This document shows positions 1-9,029 of a stretch of DNA of 64,000 nucleotides, in pieces; positions within the stretch are counted from its first letter, which is position 1; each line of letters begins with the position of its first letter. Source of the stretch: Pseudomonadota bacterium (GTDB taxonomy: Bacteria > Pseudomonadota > Gammaproteobacteria > Steroidobacterales > MnTg04); contig JACZVC010000012.1 of NCBI GenBank assembly GCA_022572885.1, positions 1-64,000 of the forward strand, in the 5' to 3' direction. The notes below the pieces were generated by a model. It saw only the letters and a list, made by a program, of their open reading frames with translations. It did no database searches and was not told where the DNA came from. The position numbers and the translations under genes are program-made.

Positions 1-218
1 ATTTCAACCCCGCAAAGGGCACCGAGCCCGGCAAGATCCGGCCTTGCCTGGTCATGCAGAGCGACCTGCTGAACGAAGCCGGGCATCCCAGCACGACGGT
101 GCTGCCGCTGACGACGCAGCTACTCGACGACACAGCCCCGCTGCGCTACCGCCTCAACGCGCACGATCAGCTGGCCGAGGTTGAAACCTGCTGGCGCATA
201 GTGATGGCGCTCGATTGA
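1..218 (+). CDS. MazF/PemK-like toxin, 3' part only
   Basis: The reading frame enters from the left edge (first full codon at 3) and ends with TGA at 216-218, giving 71 residues. The stretches NPAKGTEPGKIRPCLV and GHPSTTVLPLTTQL are typical of the PemK/MazF family of mRNA-cleaving toxins. The usual C-terminal segment (family form roughly DSDLLVDQIRAIDN) is badly eroded here: the frame reads ETCWRIVMALD and then stops where an Asn codon is expected. The C-terminal helix is therefore divergent, and the copy may be decaying. The N-terminus and any antitoxin partner lie outside the window. Confidence 0.75.
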   Translation, partial: FNPAKGTEPGKIRPCLVMQSDLLNEAGHPSTTVLPLTTQLLDDTAPLRYRLNAHDQLAEVETCWRIVMALD

Positions 219-325
219 ATCACCGAAAGATGGATTTTGATGGTGACGGCGAAAGGGTAGCCGGGCCTTCCATCTACGGTCATTCAGTGGAGCCAAAAAT
301 CACCGTGGTGGACCTGCCTGTAGGG

Positions 326-1759
326 CTACGGGACTACTAAGTCATTTGCTTGTGCCCGTTGCCAGGCGGCTTCCAGGTCCGTGCAGGATGGCCCGTCAAT
401 GGGGATTTCGTTACGCCCATGGCGGAAACTGGAAATGCTCCGGTAGACGTCGCGGCGCGCCCGGTTGAGGCTGCCCAGGGGCCTGTGTGCCTTTAGGCAA
501 TTCCAAGGTGAGAATGAAATGTGCTCACAAAGCCACATCATTTCGCTGGTGTCGAAGCGCTGTTTGGGTATCGTGAGGGTGCCTACCTTCACGGGCTCGG
601 ACAGCTTCTTCGACCAACTCACGGCCGCACGCTCCACTGGCATTTTGTATGGGTGCACCTGCCGTTGCACGTAAAAACCCAAGATCACGTCCCCTTGCTT
701 CAGTTGTTTCCGCAAGCCATGGCGCAGGAAGTCACGAGAACGGTCTTTTTCCACGGTCGGCGACGCAGACTTCAGCTCAACCTGAGCGGACTCCAGCTTG
801 AACGATTCGAACTTGACGATGAACTTGACGGCCAGCTTGTGGTTGCGCACACCGAACCGGTAAGCAGTAATGCTGTTCCAGGTGATTTCCGTCAGGATCC
901 TATGCCTTTTCACTGAAAGGAGGAGGTTGCGAATGACATACCATCGCCACGGTGCGATTAAGCAGTAGGCGAAGTAGATGAGTTTGAAGATACCGCCGCG
1001 TGTCACTGAGAAAGTCAGGTATTCGTACTGGCCGATATTATTCACAGGGAAAACATCGTGACTGACCAGGAGAAAGTCCTGCTCGTTTCGGGAAATACCA
1101 TCGTGTTCGAGTCGCTCGCCGGGTGGATGGCATATCTTGATCGCCATTCCACGCACATCTGGCTTGCCGTCCGGTTTAATGGATGGGCTGGAATTCGAGA
1201 AACGCACCCAGGCATCGTATTGGCCGTCTTTGGAATCTTTGGAAAACAGTCCCTGGCGCAGGTCTTTGGGTATGTCCGCAACAACCACCTTCAGCCGGGC
1301 CTTGACTAGGCCGTGGTGTTTTGGATGGGCATCGCGGCGTGTATCACCAGCCACGTAATCTGCCTTCAGCATGTTCAACAGGTTCCTCGCAATGCGGCCT
1401 GTGTGCTGAAACTGTGACGGTTGCGGGTATTCCTCTCCCAGCCTGAGGCTCTTGGCATAGCTCACCCAGGTTTCGATCTTTTCAGGTATGAAGGCCGACA
1501 GCGTAAACACCAGAGCCAAATAGGACATCAGGAATTTCCAGATCCCCCTTGATACGGGAGGGAGCCAGTACAAAAGGCATTTCACCATCACCCACAGCGC
1601 CGCCAGGACGACGGATAGGTATGCCATCGTCATGACGATGATGCGGAGCGCGACGATGATCAAGCCTGCCAAAAAATCAAACGTTCTCGACAGGAGTTTG
1701 CGCACCCAGTTGAATACGTCGCTCCCGATTTTCATGAGTGCAGCGAACAGGATTTTCAT
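326..1759 (-). CDS. catalase-fold haem protein with N-terminal membrane segments
   Basis: This is the last gene of a four-gene minus-strand operon. Residues about 25-100 are strongly hydrophobic (two or three membrane segments), so the protein is probably membrane-anchored. The rest resembles the minimal catalase-related family: HHGLVKARLKV with the distal His, then YDAWVRFSNSSPSIKPDGKPD and DVRGMAIK, and a C-terminal HRPLGSLNRARRDVYRS where the Tyr may be the haem ligand. Members of this fold act as catalases, peroxidases or fatty-acid hydroperoxide-converting enzymes, and the substrate cannot be read from sequence. I chose the ATG at 1759, 17 bp after the lipase stop; a TTG at 1813 would overlap the upstream gene. 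Confidence 0.8.
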   Translation of the reverse strand: MKILFAALMKIGSDVFNWVRKLLSRTFDFLAGLIIVALRIIVMTMAYLSVVLAALWVMVKCLLYWLPPVSRGIWKFLMSYLALVFTLSAFIPEKIETWVSYAKSLRLGEEYPQPSQFQHTGRIARNLLNMLKADYVAGDTRRDAHPKHHGLVKARLKVVVADIPKDLRQGLFSKDSKDGQYDAWVRFSNSSPSIKPDGKPDVRGMAIKICHPPGERLEHDGISRNEQDFLLVSHDVFPVNNIGQYEYLTFSVTRGGIFKLIYFAYCLIAPWRWYVIRNLLLSVKRHRILTEITWNSITAYRFGVRNHKLAVKFIVKFESFKLESAQVELKSASPTVEKDRSRDFLRHGLRKQLKQGDVILGFYVQRQVHPYKMPVERAAVSWSKKLSEPVKVGTLTIPKQRFDTSEMMWLCEHISFSPWNCLKAHRPLGSLNRARRDVYRSISSFRHGRNEIPIDGPSCTDLEAAWQRAQANDLVVP

Positions 1760-1775
1760 GAGACACCGAACATGG

Positions 1776-3131
1776 CTATGGCGTCGCCGATGCGGGGTAT
1801 ATCCGGCTGACAAAATCCGTGTACTTGGTCAAGCCGGTACCTTCGGCTGTACCTTCTGCGCGGATTTTCTCGATTGCGGCCAGGACCTCCGGATTGCCGA
1901 TCATATCGTCGTGCAGATCTTGGTTCTTGATGGCTTCCAGCGCCCAGATCTGATGGTCTGGATCTGGCAAAGGCAGGTAAGACGATTCAAACAGGATCAT
2001 GCCGTCGCCGTTGAACATCCGGCCGCGACCAGGCTTCGCCTGGCCGCTGATTTCCCAACCACTGCCTTTGTGCTGGCTGACAGACGACCAAGTCTCCTTT
2101 GAGCCGATACCAACAATGAGGAACATACGCTCTTTGAGGGCTTCATCGGCAAAGGAGAGCTCAAGATCCAGGTTTTGGTACCAAGCTTTTGCCCACTTCA
2201 GGCAGTCTTGGTTGGGGGCCCAAATTTCTTCAGCCTGGCCTTTCCGAGGTTTCTTATTTTTGAGCCGGCTTTTCCAGAGAGTTGGGTCATAGAGATCGCC
2301 GCCCTGTACTGGATATTTGAGATCGAGGGTGCCGCCATTCATCGGCAATTGTTTCAGCCATTGCTCGGCGGGTGCCAGCACCATCTGGTACATGCCAGGC
2401 ATGGTGGTTGCGATGTCCCTCAGTTTTTTATCGCTGAGGAAGAAATTCAATTTGGAAATGGTTGTCTTGCCGTCCTGGATGGTGCTGATGGCGCTCAAAA
2501 GCCCCCTGAAGGGCGGTGCGATGAAGATAATTTTGCCGATCTGGTCGTGGAGTTTTTTATTGTCCTGTAAAAACTTGAGCACGACGCAACCGCCCATGCT
2601 GTGCGTGACCAGGTCCACCGTCTCGATACTTTCTTCGGCGTCATAATCCAGCAAATCATTAAAAAACAGCTTAAGGCGCTTCGCTTCGGTCTCGATACGG
2701 TCGCGCCAGTCGTAGGAAAATACGCCCGGCCGCAGGCATTTCAGGAAATTCCGGTAGCCTGGGGATAGCACTAGCCAAGATCTCATCGGTGCCCTGGCCA
2801 TTATGTAGTTGTCCACCCGGTCGTAGGAGCTGTTTAGTCTGGGTTCCTTGAAGCCCAGCCGAACAAGCTTGCTCGGGAAAACGATGACGCGCGGGTCAAA
2901 CCAGAGGGTCTGTTGTCTGCGGGCATCCCAAAGCGTACTCATCATAAACCCGGGTACAAACAGCAACGGGCGTTTTTCTCTTTCCCGATCGACGGTCGGC
3001 ACTTCGCCAAGTATGCGCTGAAAACCCCACTTCAGCCCCGGCCGGGGGCCAACGGTCCTTTCGATCCAGTTCGGCCAAAGCCGTTGCTTGTAATACTTGT
3101 GCTTGTACAAGTCTTTTGCGCTGTCAGACAT
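1776..3131 (-). CDS. LCAT/PGAP1-like alpha/beta-hydrolase (putative lipase)
   Basis: A 451-residue alpha/beta-hydrolase. LLFVPGFMMSTLWD near residue 57 is the oxyanion region after the first strand. VDLVTHSMGGCVVLKFLQ carries the nucleophile elbow (HSMGG), and SYDWRD upstream of it is typical of lecithin:cholesterol acyltransferase-like and phospholipase-like hydrolases. There is no signal peptide. The gene starts 13 bp after the DyP stop and ends 17 bp before the catalase-fold gene, so the genes are cotranscribed. A lipid esterase between two haem-peroxidase-fold proteins suggests release of acyl chains that the neighbours then oxidise or detoxify; this is inferred from context. Confidence 0.8.
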   Translation of the reverse strand: MSDSAKDLYKHKYYKQRLWPNWIERTVGPRPGLKWGFQRILGEVPTVDREREKRPLLFVPGFMMSTLWDARRQQTLWFDPRVIVFPSKLVRLGFKEPRLNSSYDRVDNYIMARAPMRSWLVLSPGYRNFLKCLRPGVFSYDWRDRIETEAKRLKLFFNDLLDYDAEESIETVDLVTHSMGGCVVLKFLQDNKKLHDQIGKIIFIAPPFRGLLSAISTIQDGKTTISKLNFFLSDKKLRDIATTMPGMYQMVLAPAEQWLKQLPMNGGTLDLKYPVQGGDLYDPTLWKSRLKNKKPRKGQAEEIWAPNQDCLKWAKAWYQNLDLELSFADEALKERMFLIVGIGSKETWSSVSQHKGSGWEISGQAKPGRGRMFNGDGMILFESSYLPLPDPDHQIWALEAIKNQDLHDDMIGNPEVLAAIEKIRAEGTAEGTGLTKYTDFVSRIYPASATP

Positions 3132-3143
3132 TGCAGGCTACCT

Positions 3144-4766
3144 TTAGATACCGGCCAGGTAGCGCAGGGCGCGAATGCCGGGCATGAAGAAATAGGCACC
3201 GCCGCGGACATGAACGAAACGTTTCAGGCCGTCGAGTCGCCGCTGGACCGGCTCTTGCTGGATCGTGAAGTGGCCACTCGGCCATTTCGGGCGGAACGGA
3301 GAACCGGGCAAGGGATCGACGACATTTTTTGATGCGCTATGATCCCCCATGATCGGGTCCGGGTCCTCGGAAAGGCCGCCAAATTTCGGACTCATGATCC
3401 AGGCCGATTGAATGGACTCAAACTGCCGGGCGATATTGGCATTGAAGCACATGAAATGCAGTCCCCGGACCAGTTCACCTGGATTGTTGTCGACCACCGT
3501 GTCTTTGGCCCCCCATTTATTTCCCCACGCTTTTTCCGGACATATGGTAGTCCCGTTTCCCTTGATGAAATCCTGTCCCGCCAACGGCGGCCCATAGGCC
3601 CGGCCCCGGCGGATGATGCGGTGATGCCGGCCGTGTACCGAGGACTTTTCAGATGCACCAGGGAAAGAATCTCGGGGATTGGTACGGCGCATGTGTGACC
3701 CGAAGGGGCAACGGAAACCATAGCGGTCGATGTCATAGAACCCGAAGCCGTCTTCGTCTTGCAGTGCAGGATTGTCCGAAAACGGCGCCAGTACCATGGG
3801 GGCTCCACTCGGCCAGCGTCCGACCATCTTGGACGCCAGCCAAGTACCCTGCTGTACATCACCAGTGACTTGTTCGCGCACGAATTTCCAGAAACCGGGC
3901 ACATCCTGGGACAATTGCCGGAACACCAGGAAGCTGCCGTTGCGGCCGAAATGATTGTTATTCTTGGTCTTGGGTGGGATCGGGAAACGTTGGTATATGT
4001 TGGGGTAGCCGAACAGGAACTCGCCCGCATCGATGACATTATCCGGTCGGCCACTGACGCCAGATCCTTTTACCACAGGCTGAGCAATACCGTCGCGGAA
4101 TCCGAAATGTTCCTTACGCCCGGGTAATAACCGCGTCGAAAGTACCCGGACAACCTTCATGCCGTTTTCCTGGAAATCTTTACCCGATTCTTTTTCATCC
4201 CCAGATGCCTCGCCCCCAGGTGTTCCACCCCACGGGGAGGCCGTTTTGAAGCCGACATCCCCACCAGCGACTTTGTTGTACAGATTTGCCAATTGCGCCT
4301 CGTCCGGCGCATACAGCATCACTAACAGGTGGATCTCCTTTCCCAGATCGCCGCGCTCGAGTTCGTCGCTGTCATAGCCCCAGACCCATTTGTAAGGCGC
4401 GCTTTCACCAATATCGCCCAGCAATCTCTGGCGATGATGGATGTGGGGGGAATCCTCGGGATGCTCGCTCTTACCGTGATCCTCGGGTCCGACCATGCCC
4501 TCATGGAACTGCCGGGATACCTGTTCGAAAATGCCCTTGGTCTCGTCGAATTTGTCCAGTCCCGGGCGGGTGAAGGCGATATTCAGGCACCGGTCGCGAC
4601 GTAACTTGACGGGCTTTCGCGTGGCATTCGTAAAGCTGGTTCGCTTTAGCCATTCCCGCAATCGATCGACATCAGTGATTTGCAACAAGACCAGGCAGGC
4701 GGCATCCATTTCCTCGTAACCGCGGAGGATGATGCCCTGGATGTCTTCGCGTTCCAGTTCGCTCAT
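3144..4766 (-). CDS. DyP-type haem peroxidase
   Basis: A 540-residue dye-decolourising-type peroxidase. It has the GXXDG signature (FGFRDGIAQPVVKG), with the distal catalytic Asp, and the C-terminal GSHMRRTNPRD, in which the His is the expected proximal haem ligand. These enzymes use H2O2 to oxidise bulky or aromatic substrates. No Tat or Sec signal is visible, so it is probably cytoplasmic. It is longer than small encapsulated DyPs and resembles the large DyPs found beside catalase-fold and lipase genes. Its ATG overlaps the TGA of the upstream gene (ATGA), so the two are translationally coupled. Confidence 0.92.
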   Translation of the reverse strand: MSELEREDIQGIILRGYEEMDAACLVLLQITDVDRLREWLKRTSFTNATRKPVKLRRDRCLNIAFTRPGLDKFDETKGIFEQVSRQFHEGMVGPEDHGKSEHPEDSPHIHHRQRLLGDIGESAPYKWVWGYDSDELERGDLGKEIHLLVMLYAPDEAQLANLYNKVAGGDVGFKTASPWGGTPGGEASGDEKESGKDFQENGMKVVRVLSTRLLPGRKEHFGFRDGIAQPVVKGSGVSGRPDNVIDAGEFLFGYPNIYQRFPIPPKTKNNNHFGRNGSFLVFRQLSQDVPGFWKFVREQVTGDVQQGTWLASKMVGRWPSGAPMVLAPFSDNPALQDEDGFGFYDIDRYGFRCPFGSHMRRTNPRDSFPGASEKSSVHGRHHRIIRRGRAYGPPLAGQDFIKGNGTTICPEKAWGNKWGAKDTVVDNNPGELVRGLHFMCFNANIARQFESIQSAWIMSPKFGGLSEDPDPIMGDHSASKNVVDPLPGSPFRPKWPSGHFTIQQEPVQRRLDGLKRFVHVRGGAYFFMPGIRALRYLAGI

Positions 4767-6277
4767 AATGCTTCCGTGGTGCCGCCAAACAGCCGTAGCC
4801 AGTTCTTCGCCTCGTCCGCAGTCATTTTTTTTCTGTGCAGGGCTTGCCTGATTCTCGAGTTACGATTGATCTCGATGATGGACAGGTAGGGGTAGGCGCT
4901 GTACCAGAGGTGGGTCTCGATCATTGAATTGCGGGAATAGGCCTTGAAGGCTTGTTCGTCCTTGGCGCCCTTGGTGATCAGCCAGCGTGTACGGGGAAAA
5001 GCATGGGCGTGGGTCCAGATCAAGGTCAGCCCAGCCGCCGCATTTTCGACGAACTCGCTGAGGTAGTTCTCCCAACTGCTGTTGTAATTGCTCATGAACA
5101 GCAAAACGGGCGGCCTGCCAAAAATAGCCCAGCGGGCGAAATGGATCGAAGAAATACCACCCAGCTGGCCCTTTGTGTCACTGAACCTAGCCACCCAGCG
5201 GACAAACCACAGCACCAATTCCAGGCTAACAAGACGAAATAGCCCGGATTTGACCAGGATGGCGCTGGACATTGGGTTCTGTAGGATGTGCTCTTCGTTT
5301 TTGACGAACTTTACCGGATCGGGCTGAGTCAACTCGTCGTATTCGTCATTGATCTCGTGCCAGTTCAACACAACGACGAGGTAAAGTAGAGGGCCAAACA
5401 CGGCGAGCAGCGCCCAACCAGGATCGAACGCCCCGGTCCATGACCATGCAGCTGAAACCCCGAGCAGCGCAGCCAGCGCCGGCACCGCCGCGTAAACAAA
5501 AAAGGCAATTAGCGGCAGGCCCAGCAGGAAGCCGACGTAGGTGACCAAGAAACCGGACAGTCCGGCATCCGTGATTAATCGCGTCAGCCAGGGAAGTTGC
5601 GGTGGTGGTTCGTCTTCGGGTTTGAATCCTTTTTTGATCTCCTTCCAGACCGCAACCGGGTCGCGTTCCTGCCATTTTTTTCCGGTGAGATGGTCGGAAA
5701 TGTTCTGTCGAAGTTCTTTCTCGTACTTGATTTGTTTTACCGTTCGTCCGCGTGCGCCGACAAAAGGCGCATTGGCATAATCCCGGCCACGGTGCTTACT
5801 CATGAATTTGCGCAGATTCTCGCGGTCGCTGTCATCCAGGGGCAGGTTCGCGATTTCATAGTTTTCGCAAAACCCGAAAACAGAGTTGAACATCTCGTGT
5901 AGTTTGCGGAATCTGGCGGGATCATCCTCCTCTGAATGGGAGTCTTCGGCATTGGCCTCTTGATTACCGGTTTCTGGTGGTAATAAGTCCAGCAGATGAT
6001 CTTGACCGATCTCGTCGTACCAGGTTTCGAAAAGTAACTGTGGTCGAAAAACGCTCATATCGCTGCGCTTGACGTCGATGATGACAAGACGAGCGAAATG
6101 CACGTTCTTCACAGCTTTGAAAGGTGAGTCTGGCTTGGTGTTGCCCGCGGAGCTATACCAGTCGTGCCGCAGTTTGTATAAAGCTTCCTGGAGTTTGCCT
6201 TCCATGCCGTCCTTGATCGACACGATCACGGATAGGAAAGTCTGCTGGATCGGTCGTCTGTTTTTCCAATTATTCAT
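4763..6277 (-). CDS. conserved membrane protein of the DyP operon, with two similar ends
   Basis: First gene of the operon, about 504 residues, family not recognised by name. The two ends resemble each other: near residue 65 NVHFARLVIIDV leads to QLLFETWYD, and near residue 365 SIHFARWAIFG leads to VLLFMSNYNSSWENYL. This suggests a duplicated ferredoxin-like half-domain, a fold also used by DyP and Dabb-type proteins. Between the halves lie two or three membrane segments (about 230-310, for example GFLVTYVGFLLGLPLIAFFVY). An acidic linker follows the first half. The protein is perhaps a membrane partner of the peroxidase or lipase. Start: ATG at 6277 behind a GGGGA; a GTG at 6292 is also possible. 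Confidence 0.7.
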   Translation of the reverse strand: MNNWKNRRPIQQTFLSVIVSIKDGMEGKLQEALYKLRHDWYSSAGNTKPDSPFKAVKNVHFARLVIIDVKRSDMSVFRPQLLFETWYDEIGQDHLLDLLPPETGNQEANAEDSHSEEDDPARFRKLHEMFNSVFGFCENYEIANLPLDDSDRENLRKFMSKHRGRDYANAPFVGARGRTVKQIKYEKELRQNISDHLTGKKWQERDPVAVWKEIKKGFKPEDEPPPQLPWLTRLITDAGLSGFLVTYVGFLLGLPLIAFFVYAAVPALAALLGVSAAWSWTGAFDPGWALLAVFGPLLYLVVVLNWHEINDEYDELTQPDPVKFVKNEEHILQNPMSSAILVKSGLFRLVSLELVLWFVRWVARFSDTKGQLGGISSIHFARWAIFGRPPVLLFMSNYNSSWENYLSEFVENAAAGLTLIWTHAHAFPRTRWLITKGAKDEQAFKAYSRNSMIETHLWYSAYPYLSIIEINRNSRIRQALHRKKMTADEAKNWLRLFGGTTEAL

Positions 6278-6505
6278 GCATCCCCGACCCACCGACCAAT
6301 GCTTTTTCCCGGAATTGATCAGTTGTTTTTCGATGGTTTGAATGCTGTCTTGTTCTCCTTTAGTTTAGACTATGATTCGGGTCTTCGCTTCGCAAGCCGA
6401 AGAATGCGTGATATCTGTGAATGACCTTGCGAATCAAGCGATTCAGCGATTTCCGGGTTTTCTGCTAAGCTAAGCTGAATGTCCGCGTGATAAGAGAAGC
6501 GGAAA

Positions 6506-8263
6506 ATGGCCGACAACCCTCCCCGGGAAAAAGTCTCACTCTTGGCAGAGTTGCAGCGCCGCAAGGTGTTCCGGGTTGGTGCGGCCTACGCTTTTATCGG
6601 TTGGCTTTTTATCCAGGTCGGCGCAGATATTTTTCCGGCGTTAGAATTCCCGCACTGGGCGTTGCCACTACTGATCTGGCTGGTGCTACTGGGTTTCCCG
6701 GTTGCGCTGGTGGTGGCATGGGCCTATGAGCTCACATCCAGGGGAGTGGAATTCGATCAGCGCCCGATGAGTTTCCGGGTCGCCAGAATATCGAAGGTTA
6801 TTCTGGTGCTGATCATCGGCCTCACCGTAAGCATCATTGGTTTCTCCGTGTTCCGCTACCAGGCCGAGCGGTTGACGCAAATAAATTCCCTCGCTGTGTT
6901 GCCGTTCAAAAACCTGAGCTCTGACCCCGCCGGGGTGATTTTCGCGGAAGGCCTCGCGGAAGAGTTGCTGAGCCGTTTTTCCAGGATCAAGGCACTAAAG
7001 GTGCCGGGCCGACGCTCCACAAAATTGGTCGCCGAGCGAAGCCAGGACTTGGCAGAGATGGGCAAAACCCTGGGCGTTCAAGCAGTACTGGAAGGCGGCG
7101 TGCGTTGGAGTTCCGGTGGAGGCAACGAGGCCATCGTCAAGATTGACCTGCGGCTGCTCAAGGTGGCCGACGGGCTGACCATCTGGACCCGTTCCTATAC
7201 CCGCAGGCTGGATAATATCTTCGAATTACAGGAAGAGATCGCCACCGAGGTGGTGGGCGCCCTGCAGGTGGAGATGCTAACGGCAACCGGGAGCACTGTA
7301 AAACCGACATTCAGCGTTGAAGCATACGAACTTTATCTCAAGGGGCGCGCAGCCTATTACAAGCGGGAGTATGCGTCCATGATCCAATCCATCGCGTACT
7401 ACGAACAAGCCATTGCAGTCGATCCGGACTTCGCCAAAGCGTACAGCAGTCTGGCAGAGGCTTGGGTTCTGCTGGCCATGTGGGGTTACGTGGACGCTTC
7501 CGAGGCGATGAGAAACAGCCTGCGCGCCGCCCAGAGAGCGCTACAACTTGATGATAGCCTGCCGGGTACACAGGTTGTGCTGGGTTCGATTGCCCACTGG
7601 CATGAATGGAACAACGAGAAGGCCGAACCGCACTTTCGGCGCGCTATTAAACTGGATCCGAATTACCCGACCACGCGCAACTGGTATTCGGTGTTCCTGG
7701 CTCATACCGGCAGAGCAGAGGAGTCGCTGAGTGAACTGGAACTGGCGTTAAGGCTGGATCCGGTCAATCCCATCATCAATGCACAGGTCGCCTACACCTA
7801 TCTGCACGCCGGCCGTTTCGAAGAGGCTGTAACCAGTGCCCAGAACGCCGTCGAGCTGGATCCCGGCTATATTCCCGCGCGTTATTACCTTGGCTGGGGT
7901 TACCAGATGACTGGTCAGTTCGAGGATGCGATTAGGGAATACCTACAGGTAGCGCAGCCGCTTCCCTTGTTCCGGCAGGTGCTGGCACAGGCTTATGCCG
8001 CAGCCGGGCGCCGCGAAGAGGCGATGCCCATACTGGATGAACTCATGGAGACCCGCGAGCGGGGCGAATTCTATGTTCCGGCGTACTTCACCGGGGTAAT
8101 TTATACTCAGTTGGGGGACTTCGACCAGGCCTTCAAGTGGTTGGACCTGGCTGTTGAAGAACGCTCGGTTCAGCTGGCCAAGATCGAGTATGACCCCTAC
8201 CTGATCCCACTTCATGACGATCCTCGCTTCGACGCCCTCAAAGAAAAGATTTGGCCCGATTGA
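6506..8263 (+). CDS. membrane protein with TolB/FlgO-like domain and TPR repeats
   Basis: 585 residues, divergent from the DyP operon. The N-terminus (LLAELQRRKVFRVGAAYAFIGWLFIQV) is the usual start of a large proteobacterial family in which two or three membrane helices precede a TolB-like/FlgO-like domain. Here that domain starts at SLAVLPFKNLSSDP and continues through FAEGLAEELLSRFSRI to GVRWSSGG and TRSYTRRLDNIFELQEEIA. The C-terminal half is at least five TPR repeats (AIAVDPDFAKAYSSLAEA, AIKLDPNYPTTRNWY, ALRLDPVNPI, AVELDPGYIPARYYLGW). In many relatives a cyclase or winged-helix domain precedes this architecture; it is absent here. The role is probably a membrane scaffold or regulator. 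Confidence 0.85.
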   Translation: MADNPPREKVSLLAELQRRKVFRVGAAYAFIGWLFIQVGADIFPALEFPHWALPLLIWLVLLGFPVALVVAWAYELTSRGVEFDQRPMSFRVARISKVILVLIIGLTVSIIGFSVFRYQAERLTQINSLAVLPFKNLSSDPAGVIFAEGLAEELLSRFSRIKALKVPGRRSTKLVAERSQDLAEMGKTLGVQAVLEGGVRWSSGGGNEAIVKIDLRLLKVADGLTIWTRSYTRRLDNIFELQEEIATEVVGALQVEMLTATGSTVKPTFSVEAYELYLKGRAAYYKREYASMIQSIAYYEQAIAVDPDFAKAYSSLAEAWVLLAMWGYVDASEAMRNSLRAAQRALQLDDSLPGTQVVLGSIAHWHEWNNEKAEPHFRRAIKLDPNYPTTRNWYSVFLAHTGRAEESLSELELALRLDPVNPIINAQVAYTYLHAGRFEEAVTSAQNAVELDPGYIPARYYLGWGYQMTGQFEDAIREYLQVAQPLPLFRQVLAQAYAAAGRREEAMPILDELMETRERGEFYVPAYFTGVIYTQLGDFDQAFKWLDLAVEERSVQLAKIEYDPYLIPLHDDPRFDALKEKIWPD

Positions 8264-8415
8264 AGCGTCCACGATAGTAGAGTCAAGGTAAGGAACTCGG
8301 TAACCGGAAAGTGGGAAAATCGGCCGTTTCCTGCATCCCGTAAATCCTTTGCAACAATTGGTTTTTATTGGATTGAAAGGCAATACCAAAATCGGACAGT
8401 CGGAGAATCATAGCC

Positions 8416-8790
8416 ATGCATTACGAATATCAAGGCTGGATGCTTGCAGTTCTCATAGCGTTTGATCAGTTTGGCAATGCGATTGGTGGCGGCAACCCAG
8501 ATTCTACGATCTCCGCCCGAGTGGGCCATTTCTCGGAATTTACTTCTCGCAAAGATTTTCCTGTGAAATACTCCTATTGGAAGACACTCGAGTGGATAAT
8601 CGATCTTTCATTCTACCCAATCGATGGTGCAAGACATTGTTACCAAGCAGCGACAGCGGATATACACGGTCGTTACGAGCGTGGTAACGATATAACCCAG
8701 TTCGTGCTCAGCATGATTATTTTCATGGTATGTCCATTAATCGCTATCGTGCTATGGCTACTGTCGCCGTTCTTTCGGTCCTCCGGGTAA
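8416..8790 (+). CDS. small mobile-element membrane protein
   Basis: 124 residues. It resembles small proteins of phages and integrative elements with the pattern DQFGNAIGGGNPDSTISARVG, then a WKTLEWIIDLSFYPIDG segment and HCYQA. A C-terminal membrane helix (FVLSMIIFMVCPLIAIVLWLL) is clear here. Function unknown. Its stop codon lies at the left edge of a roughly 70-bp stretch that also occurs beside ssrA, so the gene abuts an attachment site and probably belongs to an inserted element. Confidence 0.65.
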   Translation: MHYEYQGWMLAVLIAFDQFGNAIGGGNPDSTISARVGHFSEFTSRKDFPVKYSYWKTLEWIIDLSFYPIDGARHCYQAATADIHGRYERGNDITQFVLSMIIFMVCPLIAIVLWLLSPFFRSSG

Positions 8791-8812
8791 CTAGCTGATA
8801 ACAGGCAGGAAA

Positions 8813-8834
8813 AAAGCCATCCTGGGACGGCTTT
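8813..8834 (-). terminator. ssrA-type terminator hairpin at the left attachment site
   Basis: AAAGCCATCCTGGGACGGCTTT is a near-perfect hairpin (one A-C mismatch) preceded on the plus strand by an A-run, which is a T-run on the minus strand. It is nearly identical to the ssrA terminator at 33349-33370 and sits the same distance from the core, so it is either the original chromosomal ssrA terminator or one carried by an older insertion. Confidence 0.7.
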
Positions 8835-8844
8835 AGACTTTGTG

Positions 8845-8859
8845 TTGGTGGAGGCGGCG
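8845..8859. repeat. attachment-site core, left copy
   Basis: TTGGTGGAGGCGGCG is identical to the last 14 nt of ssrA plus one base. To the right it diverges from ssrA and reads ACTACCGAATAATAGGTG, the element end, which is shared with the copy at 12651. A small palindrome (AATAG, 7 nt, CTATT) follows at 8870-8886. To the left, about 70 bp including the terminator resemble the ssrA flank at 33326-33380. Confidence 0.85.
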
Positions 8860-8921
8860 ACTACCGAATAATAGGTGTAAACTATTGGATATAAAGTGAA
8901 AGTGTAATTCTCGTGTTTGCA

Positions 8922-8942
8922 GTTGCCCCCAATGTTGCCCCC
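8922..8942. repeat. integrase arm-type direct repeat, left copy
   Basis: Two direct copies of the TTGCCCCC motif (GTTGCCCCCAATG, then TTGCCCCC) lie about 65 bp inside the element from the core. The same arrangement occurs at 12728-12748 and near the integrase start. Position and repetition suggest arm-binding sites for the island integrase. Confidence 0.6.
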
Positions 8943-9029
8943 GCCTGTTACATCTTGCTACCAGTCATCTCTGAATACTAATATGTCCGTTATCGATCCA
9001 GGTTATCGTGTGTCAAAGGGGACATAACG

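Noticed and set aside
6396-6418. TCTTCGCTT/AAGCCGAAGA hairpin in the divergent region before the TolB/TPR gene as a terminator
   Set aside because: No T-run on either side, and it lies between two divergent starts where a terminator is not expected.
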